Origin: Bacteroidota bacterium
GTDB lineage: Bacteria > Bacteroidota > Bacteroidia > CAMBQF01
Length of the DNA: 29,172 nt
Direction of reading: 5' to 3'
NCBI GenBank assembly: GCA_027483285.1
Contig: JAIXUZ010000414.1
Coordinates: 1 to 29,172, forward strand
In this document: piece after piece, positions 1 to 7,627 of the stretch
Numbering within the stretch: position 1 is the stretch's first letter
How the letters are laid out: the number at the start of each line of letters is the position of its first letter
Made by a program: the position numbers and the translations under genes
Notes under the pieces: model-generated
The model's database searches: none
Told to the model about the DNA's origin: nothing
What the model saw: only the letters and a program-made list of their open reading frames with translations

Positions 1-1353
1 AACTATACAACACAACTAAGTAAAGCAATTATAGTATTTGCTATCCTATTTTTCTCTCTTTCACTAAACGCCCAAACCCCTGCCGATACTACCAAAAAGG
101 CAGCAGGTAATGATACCATTTATCAAAATGTGCAACTATCATTCTTGCCATTTTTTGGCACTAACGGCACTAATGCGGGCAAAACCATCAACCGCTTTTC
201 AATAAACGTGCTGGCGGGCTATTCGCTGGGCACCAATGGGTTTGAGGTGGGTGCCATTTCCAACACCAACAAAGGCAACATGCGGGGCTTTCAGGCTGCG
301 GGTATGGCCAATGTGGTAGGCAGCAATGTAAAGGGTTTTCAGGCTTCGGGCTTTGCCAATATAGTAGCCGGTAAAACCGATGGCTTCCAATCGGCCGGGT
401 TTGTAAACGTAGTAAAGGGCAATGTAAAAGGTTTTCAGGCTGGGGGCTTTACCAATGTAAACAATGGCACTACCGATGGGTTTATGGCATCGGGCTTTGT
501 AAACGTGGCCCGGGGCAATACACAGGGCTTTCAGGCGGCAGGCTTTGCCAACGTGCTGGGCGATACCACCAAAGGTGCCACCGTGGCGGGTTATATAAAC
601 GTGGCTAAAGTACATACCGGACTAATGGCAGCGGGTACCATAAATTACGCACGCTATAAAAAAGACGGCGTGCAAATAGCAGGCCTTATAAACTACGCCG
701 ATACCATAGGGCGCACTGTTCAAATTTCGGGCTTGATAAACTTTAACCGCAAGGGCAGTGCAGCAACCCAAATTGCAGGCTTACTAAACTACAGCAAAAA
801 TGTGAAAGGCCTGCAACTGGCGCCGTTCAATTTTGCCGATACTGTTAGCACAGGTATACCCATCGGGTTCTTATCATTTGTCCGCACAGGTGTTCACCAA
901 CTGGAAATAGCAGGCGATGAACTGGGGTATTTAAACCTTGCCTTCCGCACGGGTACGCGCCAGTTCCACAACATACTTACCGCTGGTATGGTACCCGTAC
1001 CCAGCGATAGTATTAAATGGAGCTATGGCTACGGTGTAGGTACATCGGTACGCCTGTCTAAACGCCTAAACCTGGACATTGACCTAACCGCCAGCCAGCT
1101 AAACAAAGGCCGCTATTTCAACGATTTAAACATCCTATCTAAACTATACATAGGCGCTGAATATGCCATTACCAAAAAAGTAAAAGTAGCCGCAGGCCCG
1201 GTGCTTAATGTGTTTTTGGTTGATACCGCGTCAGGCTCTTACGATAACTACTTTAAAACCCTTGCCCCTTACACACTATACAGCCAAACCTTTAGCAACG
1301 ACCTGAAAATAAGCGGCTGGGTAGGCGGCAAAGTGGCTATACGCTTTCTGTAG
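1..1353 (+). CDS. Exported repeat protein, 5' end outside window (LA_2272-type surface repeats)
   Basis: The reading frame is open from base 1, so the start codon lies upstream and the GTG at 130 is internal. The first codons give a hydrophobic stretch followed by LSLNAQTP, a Bacteroidota-type Sec signal peptide cleaved after Ala-Gln, so the mature protein is exported. From about nt 238 to 855 there are roughly 13 tandem 16-residue units of the form GFQxxGFxNVxxGxxx, which degrade towards GxQIAGLINY. Such units recall the LA_2272-type surface repeat; this is recognition from memory, not a search. The C-terminal third lacks repeats, alternates polar and hydrophobic residues and ends in AIRFL, which suggests a small outer-membrane beta barrel. 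It is probably a cell-surface or outer-membrane protein of unknown function. Codon use and GC content match the next two genes, not the accessory genes downstream. Confidence 0.75.
   Translation, partial: NYTTQLSKAIIVFAILFFSLSLNAQTPADTTKKAAGNDTIYQNVQLSFLPFFGTNGTNAGKTINRFSINVLAGYSLGTNGFEVGAISNTNKGNMRGFQAAGMANVVGSNVKGFQASGFANIVAGKTDGFQSAGFVNVVKGNVKGFQAGGFTNVNNGTTDGFMASGFVNVARGNTQGFQAAGFANVLGDTTKGATVAGYINVAKVHTGLMAAGTINYARYKKDGVQIAGLINYADTIGRTVQISGLINFNRKGSAATQIAGLLNYSKNVKGLQLAPFNFADTVSTGIPIGFLSFVRTGVHQLEIAGDELGYLNLAFRTGTRQFHNILTAGMVPVPSDSIKWSYGYGVGTSVRLSKRLNLDIDLTASQLNKGRYFNDLNILSKLYIGAEYAITKKVKVAAGPVLNVFLVDTASGSYDNYFKTLAPYTLYSQTFSNDLKISGWVGGKVAIRFL
238..855 (+). repeat. Tandem 48-nt coding repeat (16-residue units)
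   Basis: About 13 consecutive units, nearly all of 16 codons, begin with GF, GV or a similar pair and carry an Asn-Val or Asn-Tyr near position 10. The first seven are close copies and the last six are more diverged. The regular spacing with Gly and Asn at fixed positions is typical of a stacked beta-strand fold. The repeat lies wholly inside the exported protein gene. Confidence 0.8.
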
Positions 1354-1462
1354 TAGTCAGTAATCTGTATTCAATAAAAAAAAAAAAACAATAGGTAAAT
1401 AGAGGTGTACTCAAACTTAACTGTCTTAACCCTATAAAAAAATAATTCCCACATATTTTAAA

Positions 1463-1504
1463 GACCCTCTCTCCTTCGGGGAGAGGGTCCCGATAGCTAT
1501 CGGG
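1463..1504. repeat. Intergenic double palindrome
   Basis: Two hairpins stand side by side in the gap before the TonB receptor. The first (1463-1489) pairs GACCCTCTCTCC with GGGGAGAGGGTC around a 3-nt loop. The second (1489-1504) is the perfect 16-base palindrome CCCGATAGCTATCGGG. No T-tract follows, so a terminator is unlikely. It looks like a dispersed intergenic repeat of the REP kind, but only one copy lies in the window. Confidence 0.5.
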
Positions 1505-1533
1505 ATAGGGAGTGGGGCTCAATCCAAAAAACC

Positions 1534-3918
1534 ATGTATTATCCTAAAAAATTAAACATCAATTTAATACTGCTGATACTAATGCTGTTGGTAGTATTGA
1601 TAGGCTCAAACCTAAAAGCGCAAACGCTTACCCAAACCGTACGCGGCACTGTTACCGATAAAATATCAGAAACCCCATTGCCCGGTGCAGCCGTGGTGTT
1701 GGTAGGTTCTAACCCTTTAGTTGGCACTACTACTGATGTTGACGGCAACTTTAAGCTAACCAACGTACCTGTGGGCAAGCAATCCATCAAAGTAACCTAT
1801 ATAGGCTATAAAGAAATGGTAGTGCCTAATATAACCGTAAACTCAGGCAAAGAGCTGGTTATTAAAGTTACGCTGGAAGAAAATGTTATCCAGGGTAAAG
1901 AGGTTGTTATTACCGATAAAGCCGATAAAAACAAACCCCTCAACGACCTCTCTGTTGTCAGCGTACGCACCTTCTCAGTAGAAGAAACCCAAAAGTATGC
2001 CGCCGCCGTTAACGATCCCTCGCGCATGGTAACATCGTTTACCGGCATCCTTTCTACTGACGATGGTAACAACCAAATCTCCATCCGTGGCAACAGTCCA
2101 AACGGTTTGCTATACCGTATGGAAGGTGTGGAAATACCCAACCCTAACCATTTTTCAAACGTTGGAACTGTAGGTGGAGGCGTGTCTATACTCAGCTCGC
2201 AGCTACTTACCAATTCAGATTTTAGCACCGGGGCTTTTGCATCAGAGTACGGCAACGTACTATCGGGCGTGTTTGATTTACGCTTACGCAAAGGCAATAA
2301 CGAGCGACACGAATACACTTTCCAGATTGGCGTGCTGGGTATTGATGCCGCCGCCGAAGGCCCGTTTAAAAAGGGCTACGGGGGCTCATACCTTATCAAC
2401 TACCGCTACTCAACCTTGGGTGTGCTATCTAAAATTGGCGTTAACATTGGCGATGCTGTTACCACCTTTCAAGACTTGTCCTTCAACCTATCATTCCCCA
2501 CAAAAAAAGCGGGCAACTTTACCCTGTTTGGCTTTGGCGGCCTAAGCAAGCAAACTACAGAAGCCAAGCGCGACACCAGCCTTTGGGACGATATTTTTCT
2601 GCGTAAAAACAGCCTGTTTTATGCTAATACCGGTGCGGTGGGCATTACGCACACCCTTCCGTTAAACGACAAGGCCTATCTTAAAACAGCCCTTGTAGGC
2701 TCAGGCACAGGCAATGGCTACAAAGAAGAAACCCTTAGCAGCGATTTCAACCCTTACCAAACCTATAACGAAAAGTTTGGCCAAACCAAATACACTCTAA
2801 GCTCTACACTTACCTATAAGTTTAACACCCACCACAGCATACGCACAGGCGTAATTTTAAACCAGCTGTTTTATGGGTTAAACCAAAAGTATTTAGATGA
2901 TAGTACAAACCTGTTTATTACCCAGCTAAACAGCAAGGGCAACACCCAAACACTGCAAGCCTTTGGCCAGTGGAACTACCGCATTACCGATAAGCTAACC
3001 CTTAACACCGGCCTGCATTTTCTACTGCTTACGCTAAACAACAGCTACTCGGTAGAGCCGCGCGCATCGCTAAAATACGCTATAGACCCGCGCCAGTCAG
3101 TAACCTTTGGTTATGGCCTGCACAGCCAGGTACAGCCTATTGGCGTTTACTTTGCCGACTTTGAACTACCCAACGGCACCCGCTACCGCCCAAACGAAAA
3201 ACTGGGCCTGTCTAAAGCCCAGCATCTGGTTATTGGCTACGACCGTATGCTTACCGAAAACCTGCATATAAAAGTAGAAGGCTACTACCAGAACCTATAC
3301 AACATACCCGTTAGTGCAAACCCCAACAGCACCTTTTCAATCATAAACAACCAGTATGGTTTTGTTGTAGATACTCTGGTAAACAAAGGCAAGGGCCGCA
3401 ACATGGGTGCCGAAGTTACCTTCGAGCAGTTCCTAAACAAAGGCTTCTACTTCCTACTATCAACTTCGGTATACAACTCAACCTACAAAACGCAGGATAA
3501 TGTATGGCGCAACACCCGTTACAATGGCAACTACAATATGGCTTTTACTTCTGGCAAAGAATGGACATTGTCTGAAAAACGCAAAGGCCGTGTTATAGGG
3601 ATCAACATAAAGGCTCTGTATGCCGGCGGTATGTGCAACACGCCAATAAATGTTGCAGAGTCTGTTAACAGGGGCGAGCCTGTATATTACGAAGACCAGG
3701 CCTACACCCAAAAAAACAAAGACTACTACCGTATTGATGTGCGCTTTAGCCTTAAACGCAACTACAAAAAGCTAACCAGTACCGTAGCGCTTGATATTCA
3801 AAACGTAACCAACCGCCAAAACATAGGCGGCACCTATTTTGATATTGGCAAAGGCGTAGTAAAAACCTGGTACCAAACCCCGCTAATACCAATACTTAGC
3901 TACAGGTTAGAGTTTTAA
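1534..3918 (+). CDS. TonB-dependent outer-membrane receptor with carboxypeptidase-regulatory-like domain
   Basis: 794 residues. A signal peptide (about residues 1-30, ending LKAQ) precedes a carboxypeptidase-regulatory-like beta-sandwich domain (about 37-117, with VRGTVTD, PLPGAAV and DGNFKL), then a plug domain (about 140-252, with QISIRGNSPNG and YRMEGVEIPNPNHF), then a beta barrel ending in SYRLEF. The C-terminal Phe is the usual BAM recognition residue. Proteins of this kind import nutrients across the outer membrane using TonB/ExbBD energy. No SusD-like lipoprotein gene follows, so it is not a classical SusC/SusD pair. The substrate could be a siderophore, vitamin, peptide or sugar and cannot be read from the sequence. 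The next gene encodes an exported alpha-glucosidase, but a terminator separates the two. The ATG at 1534 fits the signal peptide. Confidence 0.9.
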   Translation: MYYPKKLNINLILLILMLLVVLIGSNLKAQTLTQTVRGTVTDKISETPLPGAAVVLVGSNPLVGTTTDVDGNFKLTNVPVGKQSIKVTYIGYKEMVVPNITVNSGKELVIKVTLEENVIQGKEVVITDKADKNKPLNDLSVVSVRTFSVEETQKYAAAVNDPSRMVTSFTGILSTDDGNNQISIRGNSPNGLLYRMEGVEIPNPNHFSNVGTVGGGVSILSSQLLTNSDFSTGAFASEYGNVLSGVFDLRLRKGNNERHEYTFQIGVLGIDAAAEGPFKKGYGGSYLINYRYSTLGVLSKIGVNIGDAVTTFQDLSFNLSFPTKKAGNFTLFGFGGLSKQTTEAKRDTSLWDDIFLRKNSLFYANTGAVGITHTLPLNDKAYLKTALVGSGTGNGYKEETLSSDFNPYQTYNEKFGQTKYTLSSTLTYKFNTHHSIRTGVILNQLFYGLNQKYLDDSTNLFITQLNSKGNTQTLQAFGQWNYRITDKLTLNTGLHFLLLTLNNSYSVEPRASLKYAIDPRQSVTFGYGLHSQVQPIGVYFADFELPNGTRYRPNEKLGLSKAQHLVIGYDRMLTENLHIKVEGYYQNLYNIPVSANPNSTFSIINNQYGFVVDTLVNKGKGRNMGAEVTFEQFLNKGFYFLLSTSVYNSTYKTQDNVWRNTRYNGNYNMAFTSGKEWTLSEKRKGRVIGINIKALYAGGMCNTPINVAESVNRGEPVYYEDQAYTQKNKDYYRIDVRFSLKRNYKKLTSTVALDIQNVTNRQNIGGTYFDIGKGVVKTWYQTPLIPILSYRLEF

Positions 3919-3949
3919 TAAAACAGTTTTTTGTTGGTTTAGTTAAAAG

Positions 3950-3979
3950 CCTCTCTGTCTGCAGACAGGGAGGTTTTTT
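3950..3979 (+). terminator. Rho-independent terminator after the TonB receptor
   Basis: CCTCTCTGTCTG pairs with CAGACAGGGAGG (12 pairs, one G-U) and is followed by six T residues. It starts 31 nt after the receptor stop codon and ends 17 nt before the GH13 start codon. Confidence 0.85.
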
Positions 3980-3996
3980 ATTCCTATTATTGCCTT

Positions 3997-5760
3997 ATGA
4001 AGGTGCGTTTGGTTTTATTGGTACTAATGGCTTATTGTTTTACTGCTGAAGCGCAGTATTCACCAGGCCCATCAGACAGTAGCAGCGTGTGGTGGAAGAA
4101 TACTACCATATACCAGATTTACCCCCGCTCTTTTGCCGATAGTAATAACGATGGCATTGGCGATTTGCGCGGTATCATCAACAAGCTTGATTACATAAAC
4201 GGTTTAGGCTTTGAAACCATTTGGGTGTCGCCGTTTTACGATAGCCCCCAGGCCGATTTTGGCTACGACATTAGCAACTACTGCGCCATAGCGCCCGAAT
4301 ATGGAACCCTTGCCACGGTTGACAGCCTGATAGCTGAAACCCATAAGCGGGGAATGAAGATTGTGTTTGACCTTGTGCTTAACCACACCAGCGACCAACA
4401 CCCATGGTTTAAAGAGTCGGCAAGCAGCAAAACCAACCCCAAAGCCGACTGGTATGTGTGGCGCGATGGGCGAGGCAAAAATGGCAAGCGCCCGCCTAAT
4501 AACTGGTACAATGTTATCAGCCAAAAAGGATGGACCTACAGCAAGGCCCGTGGGCAATGGTACTATTCAGCATTCCTCAACTTTCAGCCCGATTTAAACT
4601 ACCGCAACCCCGATGTTAAGGCCGCTATGTTCAACGTGGTGAAGCATTGGTTGGGCAGTGGGGTTGATGGTATCAGGTTGGATATCTTCAACTGCATTAT
4701 GGAAGATTCGTTGCTGCGCGATAACCCAAAGGTGCTAACCTATGTACCATCGGCACAGCACTTAAAAACCAAGTTTCAAAACCGCACCAACAACATAAAT
4801 CACCCCGATAATTTTGCCCTGGCAAGGGAACTGCGCGACACTATTGACAAGTTTACAAACCCTACGCGTTTTATGGTGGGCGAAGCTGTTGGCAGCGTAA
4901 ACGATAATATGCCGTTGGTGGGTAAATACGGCGATGGCTTAAACCTGGTGTTTTTATTCGACATGATATTCTATGATTTTAAGCCGAAGTTTTTCCGCGA
5001 TAAAATCAACTTGTATGAGCAGCTTTGCCCTGAACCGCTAATGCCCACCATAGTGTTTGGCAACCACGACAACCGCCGCAGCATAAACCGCATAAAAAAC
5101 AACCTGCAAAAGGCGCGTTTGCTAACTATGTTCCAGCTTACCGCAAGGGGCGTGCCCGTTATTTACTATGGCGAAGAAATTGGTATGCGCGATGTGTGGA
5201 TGCCAAAGAAAGACGCTAAAGACCCAATATCAGGTATGATGAAGGCTGTGCCACAGTTTATGCGTAAAAAGCTGCCCGTACCCCTAAACCGCGATGTATG
5301 CCGCACGCCCATGCAATGGGATACTACCACCAATGCGGGCTTTAGCAAGTCCATGCCTTGGCTGCCTATAGATAGCGAAGCTGGTATAAGGAATGTTCAA
5401 ACGCAGTTAGCCGATAGTCTATCGCTATTGAATACATACAGGGATTTAGTGCATTTGAGGGATAGCGTAACCACTTTAAAATGCGGTAATATTATAATAA
5501 ATAATGTAGGGAAGAAACGTAAGGTTTTATCGTACTTGCGTCAATACAAGGATAGTGAATACTATGTGTTTATGAATTTTTCAAAACAAAAAGTAGAACT
5601 TCCTAATGAAGTACGTGTGTTGTTTAGTACTATATATACACTTAATAAGGGCGACAACTTTACCAACGATATTATTACACTTACACCTTACGGAGGTATT
5701 GTTCTAAAGTACCTAGGGCCTAAAGGCCAATCAGACGACTTGGATTACAAAGGACAGTAA
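3997..5760 (+). CDS. Exported GH13 alpha-glucosidase / alpha-amylase family protein
   Basis: 587 residues with an N-terminal signal peptide (MKVRLVLLVLMAYCFTAEAQ). The (beta/alpha)8 catalytic domain shows the conserved GH13 regions in order: DLVLNH (125-130), DGIRLDIF with nucleophile Asp229, VGEAVG with acid/base Glu296, and FGNHDNRR with Asp358. The N-terminal IYQIYPRSFADSNNDGIGDLRGI resembles oligo-1,6-glucosidase, alpha-glucosidase and trehalose-synthase-like members. It should hydrolyse alpha-linked oligosaccharides in the periplasm or at the surface. Substrate specificity is not resolved here. A C-terminal beta domain (about 490-580) is present, so the protein is full length. Its base composition matches the receptor gene upstream. 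It is the last core-like gene before the recombinase-led accessory block. Confidence 0.92.
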   Translation: MKVRLVLLVLMAYCFTAEAQYSPGPSDSSSVWWKNTTIYQIYPRSFADSNNDGIGDLRGIINKLDYINGLGFETIWVSPFYDSPQADFGYDISNYCAIAPEYGTLATVDSLIAETHKRGMKIVFDLVLNHTSDQHPWFKESASSKTNPKADWYVWRDGRGKNGKRPPNNWYNVISQKGWTYSKARGQWYYSAFLNFQPDLNYRNPDVKAAMFNVVKHWLGSGVDGIRLDIFNCIMEDSLLRDNPKVLTYVPSAQHLKTKFQNRTNNINHPDNFALARELRDTIDKFTNPTRFMVGEAVGSVNDNMPLVGKYGDGLNLVFLFDMIFYDFKPKFFRDKINLYEQLCPEPLMPTIVFGNHDNRRSINRIKNNLQKARLLTMFQLTARGVPVIYYGEEIGMRDVWMPKKDAKDPISGMMKAVPQFMRKKLPVPLNRDVCRTPMQWDTTTNAGFSKSMPWLPIDSEAGIRNVQTQLADSLSLLNTYRDLVHLRDSVTTLKCGNIIINNVGKKRKVLSYLRQYKDSEYYVFMNFSKQKVELPNEVRVLFSTIYTLNKGDNFTNDIITLTPYGGIVLKYLGPKGQSDDLDYKGQ

Positions 5761-5765
5761 TAAAA

Positions 5766-5794
5766 CAAAAAAGCCCCTTTATGAGGGGCTTTTT
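5766..5794 (+). terminator. Rho-independent terminator after GH13 gene
   Basis: AAGCCCC (5771-5777) pairs with GGGGCTT (5785-5791) and a T-run follows, starting just after the GH13 stop codon. It marks the end of the core-like transcription unit. Confidence 0.85.
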
Positions 5795-5907
5795 GCGGAC
5801 TGGACGGGTCTTTTTTTGCTGCTTTTAAAATCTTTTTAAATTTTCTAATTACTTGATATTTAGTGCAATATAAAAATTTTAACTCGAATTAACTGGCAGT
5901 AAGTGGG

Positions 5908-5959
5908 ACAAAATGGCATAAAATGTTGTACCTAATGTTGTACCCATTTTGTATCTTTG
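5908..5959 (+). promoter_or_regulatory. Integrase upstream region: inverted repeat, tandem repeat and -7 box
   Basis: ACAAAATGG (5908-5916) is inverted as CCATTTTGT (5944-5952). Between them lies a tandem pair of AATGTTGTACC (5922-5932 and 5934-5944, 12-nt period). TATCTTTG (5952-5959) matches the Bacteroidota -7 consensus TAnnTTTG and sits 22 nt before the likely ATG at 5982. The TTG at 5926-5928 is 23 nt upstream of that box, slightly more than usual for a -33 element. The repeats could be recombinase arm sites or an operator. Confidence 0.5.
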
Positions 5960-5981
5960 TCTAAACCGTAGAAAAAAGATC

Positions 5982-7187
5982 ATGGCAAGCGTAAATTTTA
6001 TACTACGTCAAAGCAAATTAAACAAGGCTGGAGAAGCACCTCTTTACCTGCGTGTAATAAAAGACCGCAAAACCCGATTTGTATCTGTTGGGCTATCTGT
6101 TCTACCCGAACTTTGGGATAGTGATAAACAAAAAATTAAGAGTAAGCACCCTAACTCAGCCAGAGCTAATGCTTTTCTGGCAACCAAACTTGCCGAAGCG
6201 CAAAACACCGTATTGTCTGAACTAACAAAAAAGAAAAGCTCCTCTACCAACCATCTAAAGCAAGCTATACAAGGTAAACCCAGCGTTGACTTTTTTGAAT
6301 ATGCCGATAAATACAAAAATATACTGGAAGCCAACGAAAAATACGGCACCCATATTAAATACTCGGCTGTTATTAGCAAGCTAAAGGCTTACCATAAGCC
6401 AACTTACCTACCTTTTGATGATATCGATGTGGCATTTTTAACCCAATACGAGCAATATTTAAGAGACACCTTAGAAAATAGCATAAACACTATACATGGC
6501 AACCTTAAAATATTACGCAAGCTATTTAATGATGCGGTAAGAGAAGAGCTAATAGAAGCCAATTCAAACCCCTTTTTAAGGTATAAACTAAAGACCGAAA
6601 AAACGAGACGCAATTACCTTACCGGGGATGAATTGCTTAAAATAGAAAACTTAGATATTACGCCGGATACTATGCTAAACAACCACCGCAACATGTTTGT
6701 ATTTGCATCGTACGCTGGAGGTATACGAATATCTGACCTGTTGCAATTAACATGGCAAGACTTTGATGGAACACATATCCGTTTTACCATGCAAAAAACA
6801 GCAGAACCCGTGTCCGTTAAATTACCAACCAAAGCCCTGCAAATTATTGCATATTACAAACCTCTTACAGGTTCTGTAAAGACCAACTATATTTTCCCTA
6901 TACTAAGTAGAAAAAGCATTACCAGTAAAAAAGAGCTGCAAATTGCCATTTCAGGCGCTACAGCCTATGTAAATAAGAATCTTAAAGATTTGTTAAAGCT
7001 GGCCGAGATAGATAAACCGATAAGCTTTCACTGCTCGCGTCACGGATTTGCCGTTTCAGCTTTACAAAAAGGGATAAGAATTGAATATGTTGGTAAACTA
7101 TTAGGGCAAGAATCTTTAAAAACAACCCAGATTTACGCTAAAATTGTAAATTCTGAACTTGATAAAGCAATGGATGTGTTTAACTAG
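5982..7187 (+). CDS. Tyrosine site-specific recombinase (integrase)
   Basis: 401 residues from the ATG at 5982. The frame extends 11 codons upstream to a TTG, but that stretch overlaps the promoter box and is not protein-like. The N-terminal arm-binding domain (about 1-95, with FILRQSKLNKAGEAPLYLR) and the SAM-like core-binding domain (about 103-200) are typical of Bacteroidota integrases. The catalytic domain shows Arg249 (AGGIRISDL), Lys272, His350-x-x-Arg353 (FHCSRHG) and nucleophile Tyr385 (TTQIYAK). The second His/Trp position is Gln376 (LLGQESLKTTQIY) instead of the usual LGH. That residue is less essential than the Arg/Lys/Tyr set, so activity is likely but not certain. It stands first in the accessory block and probably integrates or excises a mobile element. 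No attachment sites could be identified. Confidence 0.9.
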   Translation: MASVNFILRQSKLNKAGEAPLYLRVIKDRKTRFVSVGLSVLPELWDSDKQKIKSKHPNSARANAFLATKLAEAQNTVLSELTKKKSSSTNHLKQAIQGKPSVDFFEYADKYKNILEANEKYGTHIKYSAVISKLKAYHKPTYLPFDDIDVAFLTQYEQYLRDTLENSINTIHGNLKILRKLFNDAVREELIEANSNPFLRYKLKTEKTRRNYLTGDELLKIENLDITPDTMLNNHRNMFVFASYAGGIRISDLLQLTWQDFDGTHIRFTMQKTAEPVSVKLPTKALQIIAYYKPLTGSVKTNYIFPILSRKSITSKKELQIAISGATAYVNKNLKDLLKLAEIDKPISFHCSRHGFAVSALQKGIRIEYVGKLLGQESLKTTQIYAKIVNSELDKAMDVFN

Positions 7188-7265
7188 TGGCCAAGCAAAG
7201 AGTCTATCTCAGGCTTTGTGTTCCATTCGCATAAATTAACTAACCTCTAGATTCTAAGTGATAAA

Positions 7266-7317
7266 AGTGTCCAACTTTTTTTAAGACACAAAGTACACTT
7301 TGGTTTGAAGACATGCA
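7266..7317 (+). mobile_element. IS3-family right-end remnant (copy a)
   Basis: It begins AGTGTCCAACTTTTTTTAA and ends TTTGGTTTGAAGACATGCA, the right-end type shared with copies b, i and k. It lies between the integrase stop codon and a transposase fragment that belongs to the adjacent right end. The 440 bases between integrase and mcrB hold only these IS remnants. Confidence 0.7.
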
Positions 7318-7323
7318 CAACGC

Positions 7324-7506
7324 TACCATGAATCATTACAGAATGTTACCCCGGCTGATATGTATTATGGAAAAGCTCCTAAAACAACAGAAAATAGAAG
7401 AAAAATCAAGCTAAAATCCCTTAATGAACGGAGCCTAGCTTACATCAGCCAAACGAAAACACAACCAGTAAAAATCTTTATTAACAACAAAACAAAATTT
7501 ATGTAA
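7324..7506 (+). pseudogene. IS3-family transposase OrfB, C-terminal fragment
   Basis: An uninterrupted frame of 60 codons begins YHESLQNVTPADMYYGKAP and ends NNKTKFM before TAA at 7504-7506. The YHESL..(V/L)TPADVYYG block is the C-terminus of IS3-family rve-type transposases. The frame has no start and is joined abruptly to the right-end remnant a. The rest of the transposase is absent. The same last codons (AKFM stop) reappear in copy k at 27508, which shows both come from one IS type. Confidence 0.8.
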
Positions 7507-7517
7507 TTTTAAATCCG

Positions 7518-7571
7518 AAAGTTTCCAACTTTTTTTTACTTAAAAAGTACACTTTGATTTGAAGACATACA
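7518..7571 (+). mobile_element. IS3-family right-end remnant (copy b)
   Basis: This is the natural right end belonging to the OrfB fragment just upstream. It reads AAGTTTCCAACTTTTT, then AAAGTACACTTTGATTTGA, then AGACATACA. It lies 57 bp before the mcrB-like start codon. The interval between it and the gene is AT-rich and I see no clear promoter box in it. Confidence 0.75.
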
Positions 7572-7627
7572 AATCATTAATCAATATTAAAAACGTAAAA
7601 AAGAATTTTAAATAAAATTATCTACAA

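Noticed and set aside
130..132. GTG as start codon of the first gene
   Set aside because: The same frame is open upstream to base 1 and encodes a signal peptide ending in LNAQ, so the gene begins before the window.
199..615. Open minus-strand frame opposite the repeat region
   Set aside because: It mirrors the 48-nt repeats of the plus-strand gene, so the openness comes from the repeat composition. It has no plausible protein features.
238..855. CRISPR-like regular repeat
   Set aside because: The period is 48 nt with no unique spacers, and the repeat is in frame inside a coding gene.
1534..5760. A polysaccharide utilisation locus (SusC/SusD plus GH13)
   Set aside because: There is no SusD-like lipoprotein or SusR/ECF regulator, and a terminator separates receptor and glucosidase.
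7324..7571. Functional IS element
   Set aside because: Only the last 60 codons of OrfB and one end are present; there is no catalytic DDE region.
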